Below the pieces are notes generated by a model, which had not been told where the DNA came from, ran no database searches, and was given only the letters and a program-made list of their open reading frames with translations. A DNA stretch of 64,000 nucleotides from Scortum barcoo (Eukaryota > Chordata > Actinopteri > Centrarchiformes > Terapontidae), in the NCBI GenBank assembly GCA_023238725.1, contig CM041546.1, forward strand, positions 11,778,028-11,842,027. Reading direction: 5' to 3'. A program made the translations under genes and the position numbers. Shown piece by piece: positions 22,791 to 36,017 of this stretch. Numbering within the stretch: the stretch's first letter is position 1; each line of letters opens with the position of its first letter.

Positions 22791-25419
22791 ACAAAAATGA
22801 CCTCATAAGTGGGACATTTTTGGGGGGTTTGAACTCCAAAATCTGACATCAGATCAAATCAGATTTGATCTGCCTTTTGCCATTATGACCCAGACACAGA
22901 CATGCAGAAGATAATGGACGGATGGACGGATGGATGACTAATGTTGCAAGTTTATGGTGCAGACCTGTGCAGATCAGTGTCTGTGTTCATGGATCATAAT
23001 GATCATAATGTGCACAACTGCTACAATAGCAGCTACAATAGCTAGTAAAAAAATACACCAAACATGACTTGTTTGTTAAGCTCTTTTTGCCACTTCTTCA
23101 TAGTCTGGTTGCAGACCTCTGAATCGCTACCCACATCTTGATTTTTTTTAAATAGTTGATGTTCATTGGCTGTTTGCCTAGTTGGAAAAATAACTTGGCC
23201 AATCAGAGCTTAGTAGGAGGTATTGAAAATGGGAACATCATCATCATCATCATCTGCCAAAAACTAATAACTATAGAAAATTTTCCACAAATTTCATTAC
23301 TTCGATGCAGCTGCACTGGTTAGTCCACAAAAACAACTTTTTAATTGTCAAATTTCTTCTCCTAAAAATGTCCCCTAGTAATTTTTTCTGCAGCTTCTGC
23401 GTCAACTAAAAATTATGTTGAAGGGAGAGATACGTCACTTATGACTGATCGGTATATACAAAGAAAAATGGAATCAGCCCCAGCCCTTAAACAGACAATG
23501 TCACAACTATGGATACAATGTCAGATTGAATAATTAAGTGAAAAAGAAGCGGAAATTGTGGATCTTTATGTTACAAATGAGGACAGGTGGAGACTATAAA
23601 CAAAAAAAAAGACCAAAGTCATTAAGAAAGTGTTATTTTTCAAGTTGTGCTCACCCACATACGTATACAGTTCAAAAGATTTACGGTTGGGACACATCAT
23701 ACTCTGCCCACCAGGAGGCGTGTTGATGCAGTGAGACTGAATTTTTGGTGTCGGCAGTCCTGATCTATCTTGGCCTGGCCTGTGTCAGTCCGCTGTGGAG
23801 GATCCCTGGGGAAGGAATGTTCTAACATCTCTGACTCTTCATTTCACGCTTCATTTACCATCACACTCTCCCAAAACACTAACTGTGCTTCTGAGTGTGT
23901 GTGTGTGTGTGTGTGGGTGTGTGTGTGCATGCACTTGGGGTCGTCCTTTCTCCTCATATACTTACTCTTTGTCTCACTCTTTCTGTTACACACAAGCACA
24001 CACATATACATGCATGCAACACAACGTAAGCATGCAGACATGCACATGCTTAAAAGGTAAATGATAGTGAACGGGAGGCCAGTTTGTGTCTGCTGGAGTC
24101 AATAGGCGCTGTATTGTTCTCCAAGGGCAATCAGAGCAGAAGGCAGAATGGACCAGAGCTCCTATAAACAGCAATACAGATGGATGAAAGGTTTTCACAC
24201 ATACACACACTAAGCCTGTAACTGTTGTTTTACTTCTAAAGTCAATGCAATTACCTCTTTCCTCTCTCTGCGGTGTATCCAGTGTATGAATATGGCTAGG
24301 AGACATGTGTTTGTGTGTGTGAGACAGAGAGAGAGAGAAGAGAGAGAGAGGGCGGGTAGTAGTTATTGGAGACACTGTGGCTCATAAAGTCCTCCACAGT
24401 ATCAATATAAACTTTCTCTACAGCTACAGGGAAGAGGATTTTACAGCCAGGCGGTACTTTTTATTTTCATTTTGCAAAAATGCTTTCATTTTTCCGGCAT
24501 AAATAAAAAATATGAGTTGTGATGCAGTCTGTTTATGTGTTAATGTATGGATTTTCGTAAACTATAATGGTCTAAAAATCAGCATTATGCAACTCCCAGG
24601 GGCAACAAAGCATTTACAAGTTCATTCAAAGTCATCCAAGATTATTTTTCCAGGCAGTGGTTGAAATTCACACAACAGCCATCAGACGGTAAATTGGCTT
24701 TTGGAGCTGAGCTGGTGATAAAACATCGGGTCTGAGACACAGGTTCAAAGATACACTCGCAAACACACACACACACACCCCTGTAAGCACAGTGAGGCAT
24801 TGAGTTGCAATACCAGCAGCAGTGTGAATGGATGGGTGCTATCATTACACACACACACACACAAACACACCATGGTGGGTAGGTATGAATAGATGGTCTG
24901 TCTCAGATTGGTGAGATTGGCTCCATCTGTCGTGGAGAGGGTTGCAGGGTCACATCCCTCCCATTACCTCTCTTTCTGTCCAATGACACTTCATTCACCT
25001 GAATGTAGGTCTGGCAGCCTGGGATGGATGGAGCTAATCTAAGCAACAGAGAGCTGGGGGACCAAGTAAAAGTAGATAAATAGACTGCAATAGTAACTCT
25101 TTGATTATAAAGCTACTGGAATTTTGAATGTTAAATATTGGCCAGTATTAGTTTTTGGCAGATATATCAATATTGCAAAGCAAGAAACTGTAAATACTAA
25201 AGATATTTTTGAGATATTTTGAAAACACCATAGCCATCAGTTAATTTGTTCACTAGAGAGCAATGCCAAGTTTATTTTTCACATGTACAATGACCAGCCC
25301 AGTACAGATCTTGAGGGAATCCTTATTAAAATGTTCGTTTATGTTGTGTGTTTATGTGAAAGATCAGATTTAGCATTTAAAATCCAGTATCACAAGCATG
25401 GTGCTGCTCTTGTAAAGAG
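22791..25419. other. Intergenic with microsatellites
   Basis: GGAC/GGAT repeats at 22911-22937, CAT repeats near 23240, (TG)n at 23895-23928, GA-rich DNA near 24330, CA tracts near 24760 and 24850. Frames here derive from these tracts. Confidence 0.6.
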
Positions 25420-25611
25420 TTTTGAAAAAGAGAAATCAGTATAGACAAATGTGAGTTACCACTGTAAAAAAAAAATGTGAATGGCAATGGCAAAACACTT
25501 TTTTTTTTTTAATTCAGTCAGTAAAAGTCCTTGTAGCATTTGAACTTGCCATTCACTTTTTTTTACAGTGGTAACTCACATTTGTCTATACTGATTTCTC
25601 TTTTTCAAAAG
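25419..25611. repeat. Long near-perfect inverted repeat (hairpin)
   Basis: The left arm (about 25419-25486) and right arm (about 25546-25610) are reverse complements: 54 bp perfect, a short gap in an A/T run, then 11 more bp (GTGAATGGCAA). The loop is about 59 bp and T-rich. No clear target-site duplication flanks it. It could be a MITE, a fold-back duplication or a hairpin RNA source. Confidence 0.85.
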
Positions 25612-26345
25612 TCTTCATGCAGTTCTCTTTACCAAAATGCAGCTCAGCATAAGCATGACTATCACTTCCCAAATGCTTTAATCCAACCAAAACACTCACC
25701 CACATGTCTCAAGATCACCTCTTGTACCAGAACACTGACAACATTTGTATCAGTCATTACTAACAACCTAAAAAACAGGTAGCACTTCAATATGTATTTA
25801 TTTATTTATTCATTATTTGTTTACTTAGCAGAAATTAATCAGAAATGTTGCAATATACTTCAGCAGGCCTTTTAATTTGTGTGCACAGTGAATTAAACTA
25901 ATGTAATGCAATGCAAAACTATGCACATTCACTATACTTATATGTACGGGGCACTACAGATATAGATATAGAACAGTGGTAGTCAACAGTTTCCTCTGCA
26001 TTAGGCCACAAGTTGTCATCAGCTTTATACCTTTTGTCCTCTGCTTTCTTCCTGACAACCAGCATTCATTTAATCCAGGAAAGACATCTGATCGTGTGGC
26101 TGTTGATCATAAACTTTTCACCTCCATAAGATCAAAAATCCCTCTCTGCCGCTAAGGAATAGTGAATAAAATGGAAGAAAAAGTGAGCACCACCCAGGGA
26201 TGGGCTGTAAAACCATTTTATGACTTGTCCCATACAATTACAAAACAATCTGGATTCAGGCTCATTTGCCCCGTTTCCTTAACTAGCGCAAGTCATCAAC
26301 AACTGAAAATAGGAGCTCAGTGTCCCATTAAGCAGTTTATGTTTA

Positions 26346-26416
<71 letters not shown>

Positions 26417-27860
26417 ATCTCTTTTCAGATGCAGCTGAATATGGCAAATTGCAGTCTAATTCAAAGTAGCTTTGTATCAGGTGACACGTTTTTACTACAA
26501 TCCAATACTACCTTAAATACACAGTTTTGTTGGTTTAGTTTCAGTGAGAGAACAGTTTGTGGATTATGAAAGATGTGCACATTGAATCAATTGTGTCAAA
26601 GCAATGGTACGTGATTGACAGTTTGGTCCACTTTGATTTCTGTTTGGCTGACTGTGTGAGGAGTTTTGAAAAAGTAAACGCACCATTGAGAAGTGTGTGT
26701 TACCGACTATTAAAACTGAAGGTAAACTGAAGGTAATCTTCTGTTGCAAGCCATGAGGGTTTTAGCTCCAGGCTACATGTGGTTTCAGAAATACAATGTG
26801 ATGTGTGCCAGAATCCCCACTTCCTGGACCTCAAACGGGCTTAGCTGGAAGTCAACAGATAATGCAATATCCATTGTCTGTTATTTTCTACAAGCAACAG
26901 TCACAGCAGGCAACTTTTACACATACAAACAGGCCTGAACCAGCACCTCCTCTTTTGCTCTCCACAGAAACAGAGCGTGCATGTGAGCTGCGCCGGGCAA
27001 AGGGTGGAGGCAGAGGATGACACAAACACAAGGAGAGAGAGACACATAGACAGGATGAAATGGACTGGCAGAAGGCTTATCAATCAAAGACCAAGGCGGC
27101 GTGCCAATCCTCCGGCCAACAGAGGCAGAGGAGGAGCCAGGTGAGGAGAGAGGAGGCCGAAAAGGTAAGGAGGGGAGATAGGAGCAGACACGACAGGAAA
27201 ATGGAGGGAAGGGCGGAGAGGAGATGGCGAACGTGGCCCTTTGAAGGACAATCATTGTCCATCAGGATGAAGAATTACCTTTCTCTCTGTCCCTCATGGC
27301 TACATGTGAGCATGCATACACACACACAGAGAAACAGGCTGACCTGTGAGGGAGCACTGATGGAATCTTCAAAGGAATTAACGGGGATTTAGCCCAGTGT
27401 AATGATATCTGAATGAGTTGATTAGCTATCTGATGACACTTTGCTGTTTGACCTCTACAGCCCAATGACAACTCGTAACTCATCATGTTCACTGCATTCA
27501 AACAGGGAGACACAAAAAACAAAAAAAATCATGGAACTCCTTGAGGTGAATTTTTTTTTCTCAGCTAAATAAACCGTTAAACTGTGTCATAGGTTATGGT
27601 CTACCATCAGTTTCAATGGGGTTTGTCCCTGTTACGACGTGAAAATCACACAAGCAGAGACAAAGTGTGACCATGAAGGTGGTGAAGGGCAAGGGCTTCC
27701 CAATGAGGTAAAAGTATAAGGGCAAACAATGCAAGAACAACAGCGGTAAAAGATGGCCATACACATAAATTGTGATGATGTTGAGGTAATAAGGGACAGG
27801 AGAGGAGTTTTGGGAGAAATAGCTGCTTAACCATCACCAGTGCTTCATGATAGTGCGTTG
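25612..27860. other. Intergenic with AT dinucleotide array
   Basis: (TA)n from 26349 to 26414 with one central GA interruption. A purine-rich stretch lies at 27100-27230. No exon recognised. Confidence 0.6.
26349..26414. repeat. (TA)n array
   Basis: About 66 bp of TA with one AGAA interruption in the middle; self-complementary. Confidence 0.97.
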
Positions 27861-27861
27861 A

Positions 27862-28240
27862 GGGAAAACACTTTGACGGAATAGTCTGACATTTTGGGAA
27901 ATACACTTTATTTGGTTTTTTGCTGAGAGCTGGATGAGAGGATTGATACCACTGTCTTATCTGTACAGTAATATTCAGCAGCTGGTTAGCTTAACTTGGC
28001 ATTAAGACTGGAAACAGGGGGAAACCGCTAGACTGCCTCTGTCCACAGATAACAAAATCCACCTACCAGCACCTTTGAAACTCATTAATTAACAAGTTGT
28101 GTCTTTGTTTAATCTGCACAAAAAAGAAAGTGTACAATAAAAAGTTGTGGATTTCTATGGGGAGTTACCATGTGCACCAGATTTATATACTTGACCTAGC
28201 ACTGCTGGTCCCTGGAACTTCACACAGATGACAAGAAATG
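27862..28240 (+). repeat. Dispersed percomorph repeat
   Basis: Contains in order TTGGGAAATACACTTTATT, GCTGAGAGCTGGATGAGAG, GATTGATACCACTGTC, CAGCTGGTTAGCTTAACTTG, AAGACTGGAAACAGGGGGAA and CACCTACCAGCACCT. This word order is that of a very common fish dispersed element (likely a non-autonomous transposon). Class uncertain. Confidence 0.6.
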
Positions 28241-28736
28241 CATTTGTTTTCCAAAATGGAAAATTATCTCTTTAATGAAACAACGATACTGTCTCTTCAA
28301 GCCAATGGCTCCTTAACCAAAAAATACGCTATGTTAATAGTAAGGGGTTAAGTTAGTATTTGACCCATGCAAAACACAAAAGGCAAACAGACCTACTTAA
28401 AAATGTGGACATATTAAATACATAAGATGTGATATAAATAAGGAACATATGCTAAAACCTAACACTTAAATTATGACATATGCACAATCACAGCCATCAC
28501 CATACAGCACAACCCAATCATCAGTGATGAAAACAACAGTCCCCACTATCACCCACCAGTTGTTATATCAAAGACAGTTCAATGGCATAAGAGATGAAGG
28601 AAATGTTCAAGACCAGCTTGCAACACTTTAAATATCTGTCCAGAGGGGAGAAGCTGTCTTTGCTGTGTGAATCACAAAATCTACCCTGTAATAATAAATA
28701 CAGCCTGAACAACTTCAAATAGACCATCGACATGAA
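28241..28736. other. Intergenic, nothing recognised
   Basis: AT-rich, no ORF of note, no repeat recognised. Confidence 0.5.
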
Positions 28737-29441
28737 TTGCATTTATTGGCATTGTCCACTGGCAGCCACATTGCCTGTTGTGTGCTGAACACCAGCTGTG
28801 CCACTGTGGTTCAAAACATGGAGCGGCGGTGTGGGGAGAGTCCTTCAGGCATCTCTAGGCAGATCTGTCCCTGCTGTTGTTCAGAACATGATTTAGATTT
28901 CAGCTGCTCTCCTCCCATCTCTAACACAGAGGTCATGCGAAAATTGTTGAAACTAAGCACTCGGAGCTCTGCTGCTCTTTTCATAGTTACCTGCCCACTG
29001 CCATTCGCTGCAGAAAGTGAATGTGACTGGTGTGACAGTTGGTCTCAGGAAGTTGGACTCTCTAATAGCATTTCTGATTCTGCTTCAGTTCTCCTAGATG
29101 TCTCTACCTGGAGATCAGCTAAAAACCTGGTCATTGTTTACGTGTATGAAGTCTGTGGCTGTCTTTGGCTAGGGGTTCAGTGTCATTTTGAAGCTACTGC
29201 TGAACTGAAGTCCACCATAAACACTGGGCCTCAGCCACTGTATGGTGAAGTAGCATCTGACAAATTCAGACTGTTATGTCTTATGTTAGCAGGGAGTAAA
29301 GAAGTTCGCTGTGCTACTTCTGCTGTTCCAATAGGTCAAAAACATAAATATGAAAGTTCCCCTGCTGGCTCAGCAGGCACTAGAGTCGGTCTATCGATCA
29401 GCCTACCAGAGCTGGTGGTGCAGTCCATTTCTCTGACTTGA
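28737..29441 (+). CDS. Unidentified 234-codon ORF
   Basis: The longest open frame outside the retrotransposon. The predicted protein is Ser/Cys-rich, with CPCCC near residue 45 and no predicted signal peptide that I can see. I recognise no domain. Nearby there are no convincing splice sites or a promoter, and composition is close to the surroundings. It may be chance, a transposon fragment or an unspliced exon of a lineage gene. Low confidence that it is translated. Confidence 0.2.
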   Translation: MHLLALSTGSHIACCVLNTSCATVVQNMERRCGESPSGISRQICPCCCSEHDLDFSCSPPISNTEVMRKLLKLSTRSSAALFIVTCPLPFAAESECDWCDSWSQEVGLSNSISDSASVLLDVSTWRSAKNLVIVYVYEVCGCLWLGVQCHFEATAELKSTINTGPQPLYGEVASDKFRLLCLMLAGSKEVRCATSAVPIGQKHKYESSPAGSAGTRVGLSISLPELVVQSISLT

Positions 29442-32400
29442 CATTTGAGGATAGTTCTCATGAATTTTTCTCATATATTTTAAGAAGTAAGACAGGTCAG
29501 ATGAGTAATGCAATATGGTTCTATCAATGACTTTTACCCCAACTAGTTGTGAAAGACCTGTCAGTATGGCCACATAGTCGTGACTGCTTCTCACTGAATG
29601 GGATGGCACACTGAGCCATGTTAAACAGGGAAGTCATGAATATGATCATTAAGCAGTAACTATACTCAATATACTATACTATACTGTACTCAGATGTGCT
29701 TATTTGTCCACCAAATACCTCTGCAGAAGTTTCATTTGTCAAATGATGATGCTTGCCATATGTATATAGTGGGTGAGTCCAATGATACAGGTGAAAAGCA
29801 GTCTTGGAAAAACTGCACTGTCTGGGAGGTGAAACTAGCTATATAATTACTCTCTGTAGCCATCACATAGCACAGATGCCATTTCCATCATCGCTAAAAT
29901 GTGACAGTGACAAAAACCCGAGGGCAGACAGGACCTAAATGAGCACCAGGATGACATTAGTTCACAGGGTGTATCTCCTCAGCGTGGGAGAAACTTTGTC
30001 TGCAGGAGTTCAGCAAAGTATACATTGGAAAACAAAATTCACAGAGGAGCAACTCGTTGATTTGAGCTAAATTGGCATCTGCGTTCTCTGAAAAACACAC
30101 ATCCTGTAAAATGCAGCAGGTGCCAAATCCTCCATCGATGGAAGATGAGCCTTTTTATGCACACCACAATCAATTTCTTAATGATGGTTATTATATGATT
30201 GAACTGCAGTCCTAAATTGCTTACATCCATTTCCGTGCCCATGCTGAAGTTAGCAATGATTGTCATCAGCCTGTTTAAATCAGTGTGCTCATGTTTTTAT
30301 CGCAGTATGTGTATATATCACTTTTATGAAGACATGTTTGTCATCTTTACTAACAGTAGTATATGTGATATTTATGATTGTTGATTATGTTAATTATATT
30401 AATTGGGTTTTTATTCAGTCTATTCATTGCTGAATGACAGCCTTTCACTCGTCTGCAGTATTTATCAGTCACCTGCTTGTGTTTGGAAGGCAGTCAAATC
30501 AGAACTGTGATTGAATACAGATTCTTCTGCATCAGTAGAGGTAGATAAATGCCAGACTTTGCTCTGACATGGACACGCTCCTGCCACCTGACTGACTCAC
30601 TGTGGGGTTGAGATGCCAAATGCACTCACCAGGTTGGGTGGCAGGATGGGAAGAGCTCTGGCACCCCCAGGTGGTGACAGAGTGTGACTGCAAAGACAGG
30701 TGTATTTGCAGGGTTTGTTTGCTACATAAAGGGGGGGGGTGACCCATGTACTACATGTTAGTCTGTATTCCCATTGACTTTGGATGGATCGACTCAATTA
30801 AGTAGACATATGCAACACATTCATATATACACACCCATACATGGCACATGCACTACAGGTTACTATCGCTACACTTAGACATTAAATGATAATGTTCATC
30901 CCTTAAATCCTAACTCTAACCTGAGCCTGACTTTAAACATAGCCCTAAATACAAACAGACTAACTGATACTACCTTTGTCTGCTTTCTTGGGTGGACGTA
31001 GCAGATGTACCAGAACTTAAAAGCACACACACGCACACAAACACACACTTTGCAGACACACACAAACACACTCTATTGGGCCGCGTGCTTGGGTAGCAGA
31101 AAGCCTTAGCACTGTTCATTAATCACTATGTTGAGCTTTTGATGCCACAGCAGGAATGGAAATGCTGGTCTGACTCTCATAGATATACTATACTGCCTCC
31201 TTCAGCTCCGCCAAAGTCCAGAGCTGTGAGAAGTTACGCTCAGGCCCCAGCAGGACATTTGGTCATTTGCAGAAAGACTAATATGTTTGTATTTCCTGAA
31301 CATGTGTCAGTTATTTATCTTTTTAATACCCTGTTGGAAACAATGGGATGATATAGAGCAATATACAATAAGTAGGATCAATTTATCTTTTTTTCATTGT
31401 AATAAAATATAGCATATCACCTGACTTAACGTTAAAGGGTGACACTTCTTATAATTTTTATTATGGTAACACATAAAGCTGACCTGTTGCAAACTGGACA
31501 GCATCTATTCACATGGCCTGTGAAACAAAGTAGAGATCTGTGTTTAGAGGCGTCTGCTTTGATTGTTAGTCAGGGCTTTTGTAATTATCACAAGCTCATG
31601 ATCCTCAATGACTGCGCCAGGAGCTTTATTCTTAGTTTTCACATAATAGGGTTCATTCACGAGAAATAAACTGGTCCTCATTCATCAAGTTTGTGAAAAA
31701 TTGCATTAAACATACCGTGGAAATGATCCTGGACGCCCGCCATGTGTGATTAATGAGACATCCTCTCTCTACCAGTTGGAGAGCAAATCATACATCAAAT
31801 GCAGAATTAAAGCCGTGTGAAACCAATTCTGCATTAACATTTGAGACATGTGAAATTAGGCCTGCTTGGTGAATCTTGGCTTATATACAGACAGACCTTG
31901 TTTTGGTTTAGCCAGCAAATTTAATTTGTCTCCATTTTCAGCTGAGAAACTGTATAATTTAACAAATAATCATATAAGAAAGCACAAATGAAAAATACAC
32001 TGAATCAAATAAATTCAGATTCTCTTTATTAATAAGCTCCTTGTGAAAACATTCAACAGTGACAGTCAATCTTTCGCACAACTTTTCCAAACCATGACTG
32101 GATTTAGACTACTGGAAACAGGTGTTCTACCACAAGGGGGCATCCTGGCCAGTAATGCTCATATTTACTAATTGAAAAGCAACTGTGTGTCCTCTGAGGA
32201 CACAGCAGGAGTTAATCCGTGCCAAGCTCCCAAACTTGCCCCAGAGTTTATAGAAGTCAAGGACACCCAGGGATTCTGGGAAGTGTATTTTAACAAGTAA
32301 ACAAAAGATTTTCCTACTGCTGACTTTTGAATGAACTTATAAAAACTTCCTCCCTCTTTAGTAATAAAACATGTTTTCTTTGACAGTGACATTCTAACAT

Positions 32401-32490
32401 TGATAGAAACATGTCACAAATAGAAAAAGCAATCATTTACCATTTTTGTGGTTTCTAAATGGAAAAAACACATACATTTCACATTTGTTG
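29442..32490. other. Intergenic 3' of ino80c
   Basis: Short frames only. A CA-rich patch at 31020-31070 and a run of nine G at 30731-30739. No exon recognised. Confidence 0.6.
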
Positions 32491-32492
32491 CA

Positions 32493-32498
32493 TTTATT
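32493..32498 (-). terminator. ino80c: Polyadenylation signal of ino80c
   Basis: AATAAA on the minus strand, about 190 bp beyond the stop codon; it is the first canonical signal downstream. Confidence 0.6.
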
Positions 32499-32687
32499 TT
32501 GTCACACAGTAACAATGGTAAGTCAGACTTCCTTCTTAAAAACAGCAGTGCAAATGTTCAGCAGTGGCCAGCCCGAGAGCAGCCTGCGCTCTCACTCTGT
32601 GTCTCCTGGCTGACCCAATAGCCTCCTACACTGACATTAGTTCAGTTCTGGTTTGAAGCAGTTTCAAGCTTCAAGCCGTGCTCGGTC

Positions 32688-34707
32688 TCAGGGTACAATG
32701 CAAGTTGCCTTTCGAAGGGCAAGGTAGCCAGTAACAACATCAGTGGGAAGGAGGCGGATGTAGGAGAACTCCTCACAGGATGTGAAGCGTAGCTTTGTCT
32801 GAGGGTCTGTGTAATTGGCCTGAGGAAAGACATTATGTATTAAATATGTTCTTATAAAAGACAGTTGGTTTATTGTACAATGCGGATTTTAGCAAAGTGA
32901 TCACTCACAGGGAGACCAGAGATGTCAGAGTATTTCTTGGTTGGCTTCAAGGAGGGAGGTGCGTCAATGTTGTAGTCTGTGAACACAGAGAGGTGATTAA
33001 TCATGTACCTATAAGGGTATCCATCATTTAAATGCCACAGTCTACCTGAGTATTGTTGCTGACTATGTCCATCCATTTATGACCACAGTGTACTCACCTT
33101 CTAATGGCTGCTTCCAACAAGATAACACACCATGTCACAAAGCTCAGTTTTAAATCATCAATGGAATGGAAATCAATAGAATAAACTCACTTTATCTAAT
33201 AGAAATATAAATTTTTGCTTTAAAATGACAAACTATAAATATTTGATTTGTTGATCACGTTAAATAAAGTAAATAAATAAAATACAATAATATAAACACG
33301 TAAATGTGTAAGTGTTTTGAAATTAGAAACAAATTACCAACTTATTAAACAGAAATATTTTTTTCATATAATAAAACTCACAGTTGGGATCATTGAGCTT
33401 CCAGGGTAAAGTCCTCTCCAAAGCCAGAATCTGTTTGAGATTCTTCCAGGTCCTGTTCTTCTTCCCTGCTGCTGCTCCACCAATCCCAGAGTGCTGCAAA
33501 AACAAATTAATTTTAAAAAATTAAAAAAGGAAACAAGAAGAAAGAAAGAAATTGAGTGAAAAGCAAACAACAGCAGATCAGTTTACACCCAGACTGACCC
33601 TCACCATGAATTTGGGGTCTTTGAATGGTGGAGGCTTTGCTGTGGACTCTGTCGTGGCAGTCGCAACGTTGTCACCCGTTCCCACTGGCTTTAACTCTGT
33701 TACCGTCTCCACTGCTGTTATCTGCTGAAACATGACAGACGACACCTCCTCAAACAAACAGTGATCATGGTGGATGTCGAGCTACTTATTTTGGGTGTGT
33801 TTGGAACCCAAACACAGTCCAAACACAACTTGAACCTTAAAAATAAAATTAAATGACTCTGTATATGCGACTTAAAAATCACATTTGATTTGAATATTTT
33901 GATTCATATATTTGAAATCTTACAGTATATGATGGACACTGAAACACAGTGGGGCTCTGGTATTTATGCTTGGTGTCACATACGGTCTCATGTACAATAC
34001 ACCATTACCAATTTGTCTGTTTTTTCCCCTAAAGACTACAATACTACACAGCATATTTGTACTTTTCAGATATTTGTACATGCAGTTTTGCACACTGTGC
34101 ATGTGATTTACTGCTTTTCAGTTGCCTTTAGTTATGAAACAAGTAGTAATCAAAGAGCTACGTATCATGAATCTGCAGCTATTTTGATAAGAGATCGATC
34201 ATTTTCGGCTCCCAGCTTCTCAAATGTAAAGCTTTGCTGCTTTTCTCTGTCAAATACCACTTTTTTGAACTCACTGAACGTCTTTTGACCGGTTGAATAA
34301 AACAAGGATGGCACACTGAGCTCTGCAAAGTTATAATGTCCATATTATTTCTATTTCCCGGCATTAATAACCGAAGGAAATGATGTGCAGATTTTTCATC
34401 TATGAAAATAATATTTGCAACCTATTTTTTTCTCCATTTATTTTCAGCTGCATGTGTCTCGTAGCTACAGTCCCTCCGTCTGTGCATACTTCACCATCAT
34501 CCTATACTTGTGGACATATGACTCGATTACCTGTGTCTGTGCTGCCGGTGTGGCTGTCGGCGCTCCTTTCTTCTTCTTGCTGCTCCCGGTGACCGGCGGA
34601 GCTGCGGACACCGCCGGACTACCGGGACGTTTCTTCCCCCGGAGAGCGGCGGAGGTGGCGGCTGCCGGCTGGGAGCGGCTGACGGTTATGGGGACCTGAG
34701 ATGCCAT
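32688..34707 (-). CDS. ino80c: INO80 complex subunit C (IES6 homologue), five coding exons
   Basis: Exons on the minus strand: 34531-34707, 33605-33724, 33382-33493, 32909-32976, 32688-32819; 609 nt, 202 aa, all with GT-AG borders and matching phases (0,0,1,0). Human INO80C is 192 aa. Exon 1 encodes a low-complexity Lys/Ala/Pro N-terminus (MASQVPITV...KKKKG). Exons 3-5 encode the conserved core: GKKNRTWKNLKQIL, LNDPNYYNIDAPPS, KKYSDISGLPANYTDP and the C-terminus GYLALRKATCIVP, which include the YL1_C-type domain. INO80C is a nuclear subunit of the INO80 chromatin remodelling complex and binds with the Arp5 module. Start chosen at MASQ because the family starts MA-Q-PI; an in-frame upstream ATG at about 34768 adds 21 unrelated residues. 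Exon 2 has a CAGCAG tandem acceptor that may give or omit one Gln. Confidence 0.96.
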
Positions 34708-34784
34708 TTGTGGCGGGCAAAGTTTAAAATATACGATGGAACCACCGCTTTCTACCTCAAAACTTCTCATCAGCCGTGTAGCAT

Positions 34785-34840
34785 CCGGATAGTAAACATC
34801 GCTTCACCCGGATATGGAAATGTTTCACTTCCGGTGGCAT
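34785..34840 (-). promoter_or_regulatory. ino80c: ino80c core promoter with ETS-type motifs
   Basis: Three CCGGA-class cores lie within 50 bp upstream of the start: CCGGAT 34785-34790, CCGGAT 34808-34813 and CTTCCGG 34828-34834. No TATA box is evident. This fits a TATA-less housekeeping promoter. Confidence 0.5.
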
Positions 34841-34849
34841 AGACATTAA

Positions 34850-35400
34850 CGTCGGTTTCTTTTTTTTCATTATTATTCATTACTACATTAATATATACAT
34901 ACACACACATAAATATTTATATATTTGGCCACACAAGGATAAGAATTGTTATTATTATTATTATTTTTTTTTAATGTATTTAATTGTTGCTTCTCTGCTG
35001 GTTCGACAGCTTTGGGCCTCCATGAAGCAGGATTGTCCTCTCACCTGTGGAAAAACATTTGGCTATAGTTTTGCATGAATTTTGAAGCTTAACTTGAATA
35101 TTTCATATGCCAATTAGTCATTTGATTATTGCCATTTATTAACAAATGTTCAGAAAAGTTGTTGCATAGAAGTTACCTGGCTAATGTAATGTAATGTTAT
35201 ATATAATCACACATACATAATTTGAATTCATAATAATTACACATACATACATACATACATACATATACACACACAGTAGATGTCAATTAGTCATTTGCTA
35301 TTAACTGAAAAAAGTTGCTAGTGTAGAAGTTACCTGGATAACTGAGTAATCCTACTTGGTGTAATACCCCCACCTGGACTCTAGTTTCTTTCTTCTTCAA
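34850..35400. other. AT-rich spacer with short direct duplication
   Basis: TAT and ACAT microsatellites (34945-34970, 35240-35275). A segment at 35105-35180 recurs imperfectly at 35278-35340 (AATTAGTCATTTG ... GAAGTTACCTGG). Confidence 0.5.
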
Positions 35401-35404
35401 GTGT

Positions 35405-35790
35405 TAAGTACTTGGTAACTTGACAAGCCAGAGGTGTTGGACCACCACACGATGACAAAACAGCCTCAGTGCACCTTGGCATTGGTTCTACACATTTCTA
35501 AACTCTAATGGAGGGATGAACACCACTCTTCTCACAGATATTCCCTCATTTGGCATTTTAACATTGGTGGTGTCAAAACACTGTCTAAATTGTCAGTCCA
35601 AAATCTCCCATAGGTGTTCAACTGGGTTGAGGTCTGATGACTGCCAAGGCCACGGGAAATGATTCACATCATTTTCACACTCATCAAATCAGTGATCCCT
35701 CCACCCCTGTGGATTGGATGACTGTCATCCTGGAAGAGACCACTCCCCTCAGGATAGAAATGTGTCATCACAGTACAACTTGTATTAATT
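35405..35790 (-). mobile_element. Tc1-like transposase relic, copy 1
   Basis: The minus strand reads remnants of the Tc1 transposase C-terminus: a LFQDD block, then the SPDLNPIEHLW region in decayed form (words TCAGACCTCAACCCAGTTGA) and a CQMREYL block. Stops and frame changes make it inactive. No terminal inverted repeats seen. Confidence 0.7.
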
Positions 35791-36017
35791 TGTGACCTTT
35801 TCTCATAAGATAGACAAGTGAACTCCAAAACAAATGCCAGAAAACGATAAATAGTAAGTGCATGTGCAGGAGTGAGGACTGAAGCTCCGTCAGGTACTCT
35901 GTTCTAAATGGTTGTGTGGTGGATTCTGGTCAAATGACCTTTGAGGCAACAGGTGGAGCCAAAGAAGGCTGATTTTTTTTCATAGGTTATCTGTCTCAGG
36001 TACTAATGTCAGGACAT
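35791..36017. other. Spacer, nothing recognised
   Basis: No ORF, repeat or splice-bounded exon recognised. Confidence 0.5.

Noticed and set aside
30899..30960. CCTAAC-like words resembling telomere repeat
   Set aside because: Too few and irregular to call an interstitial telomere tract.
34708..34770. Upstream in-frame ATG extending ino80c by 21 residues
   Set aside because: The family starts at M-A-x-Q; the extension lies in the probable 5' UTR and promoter.
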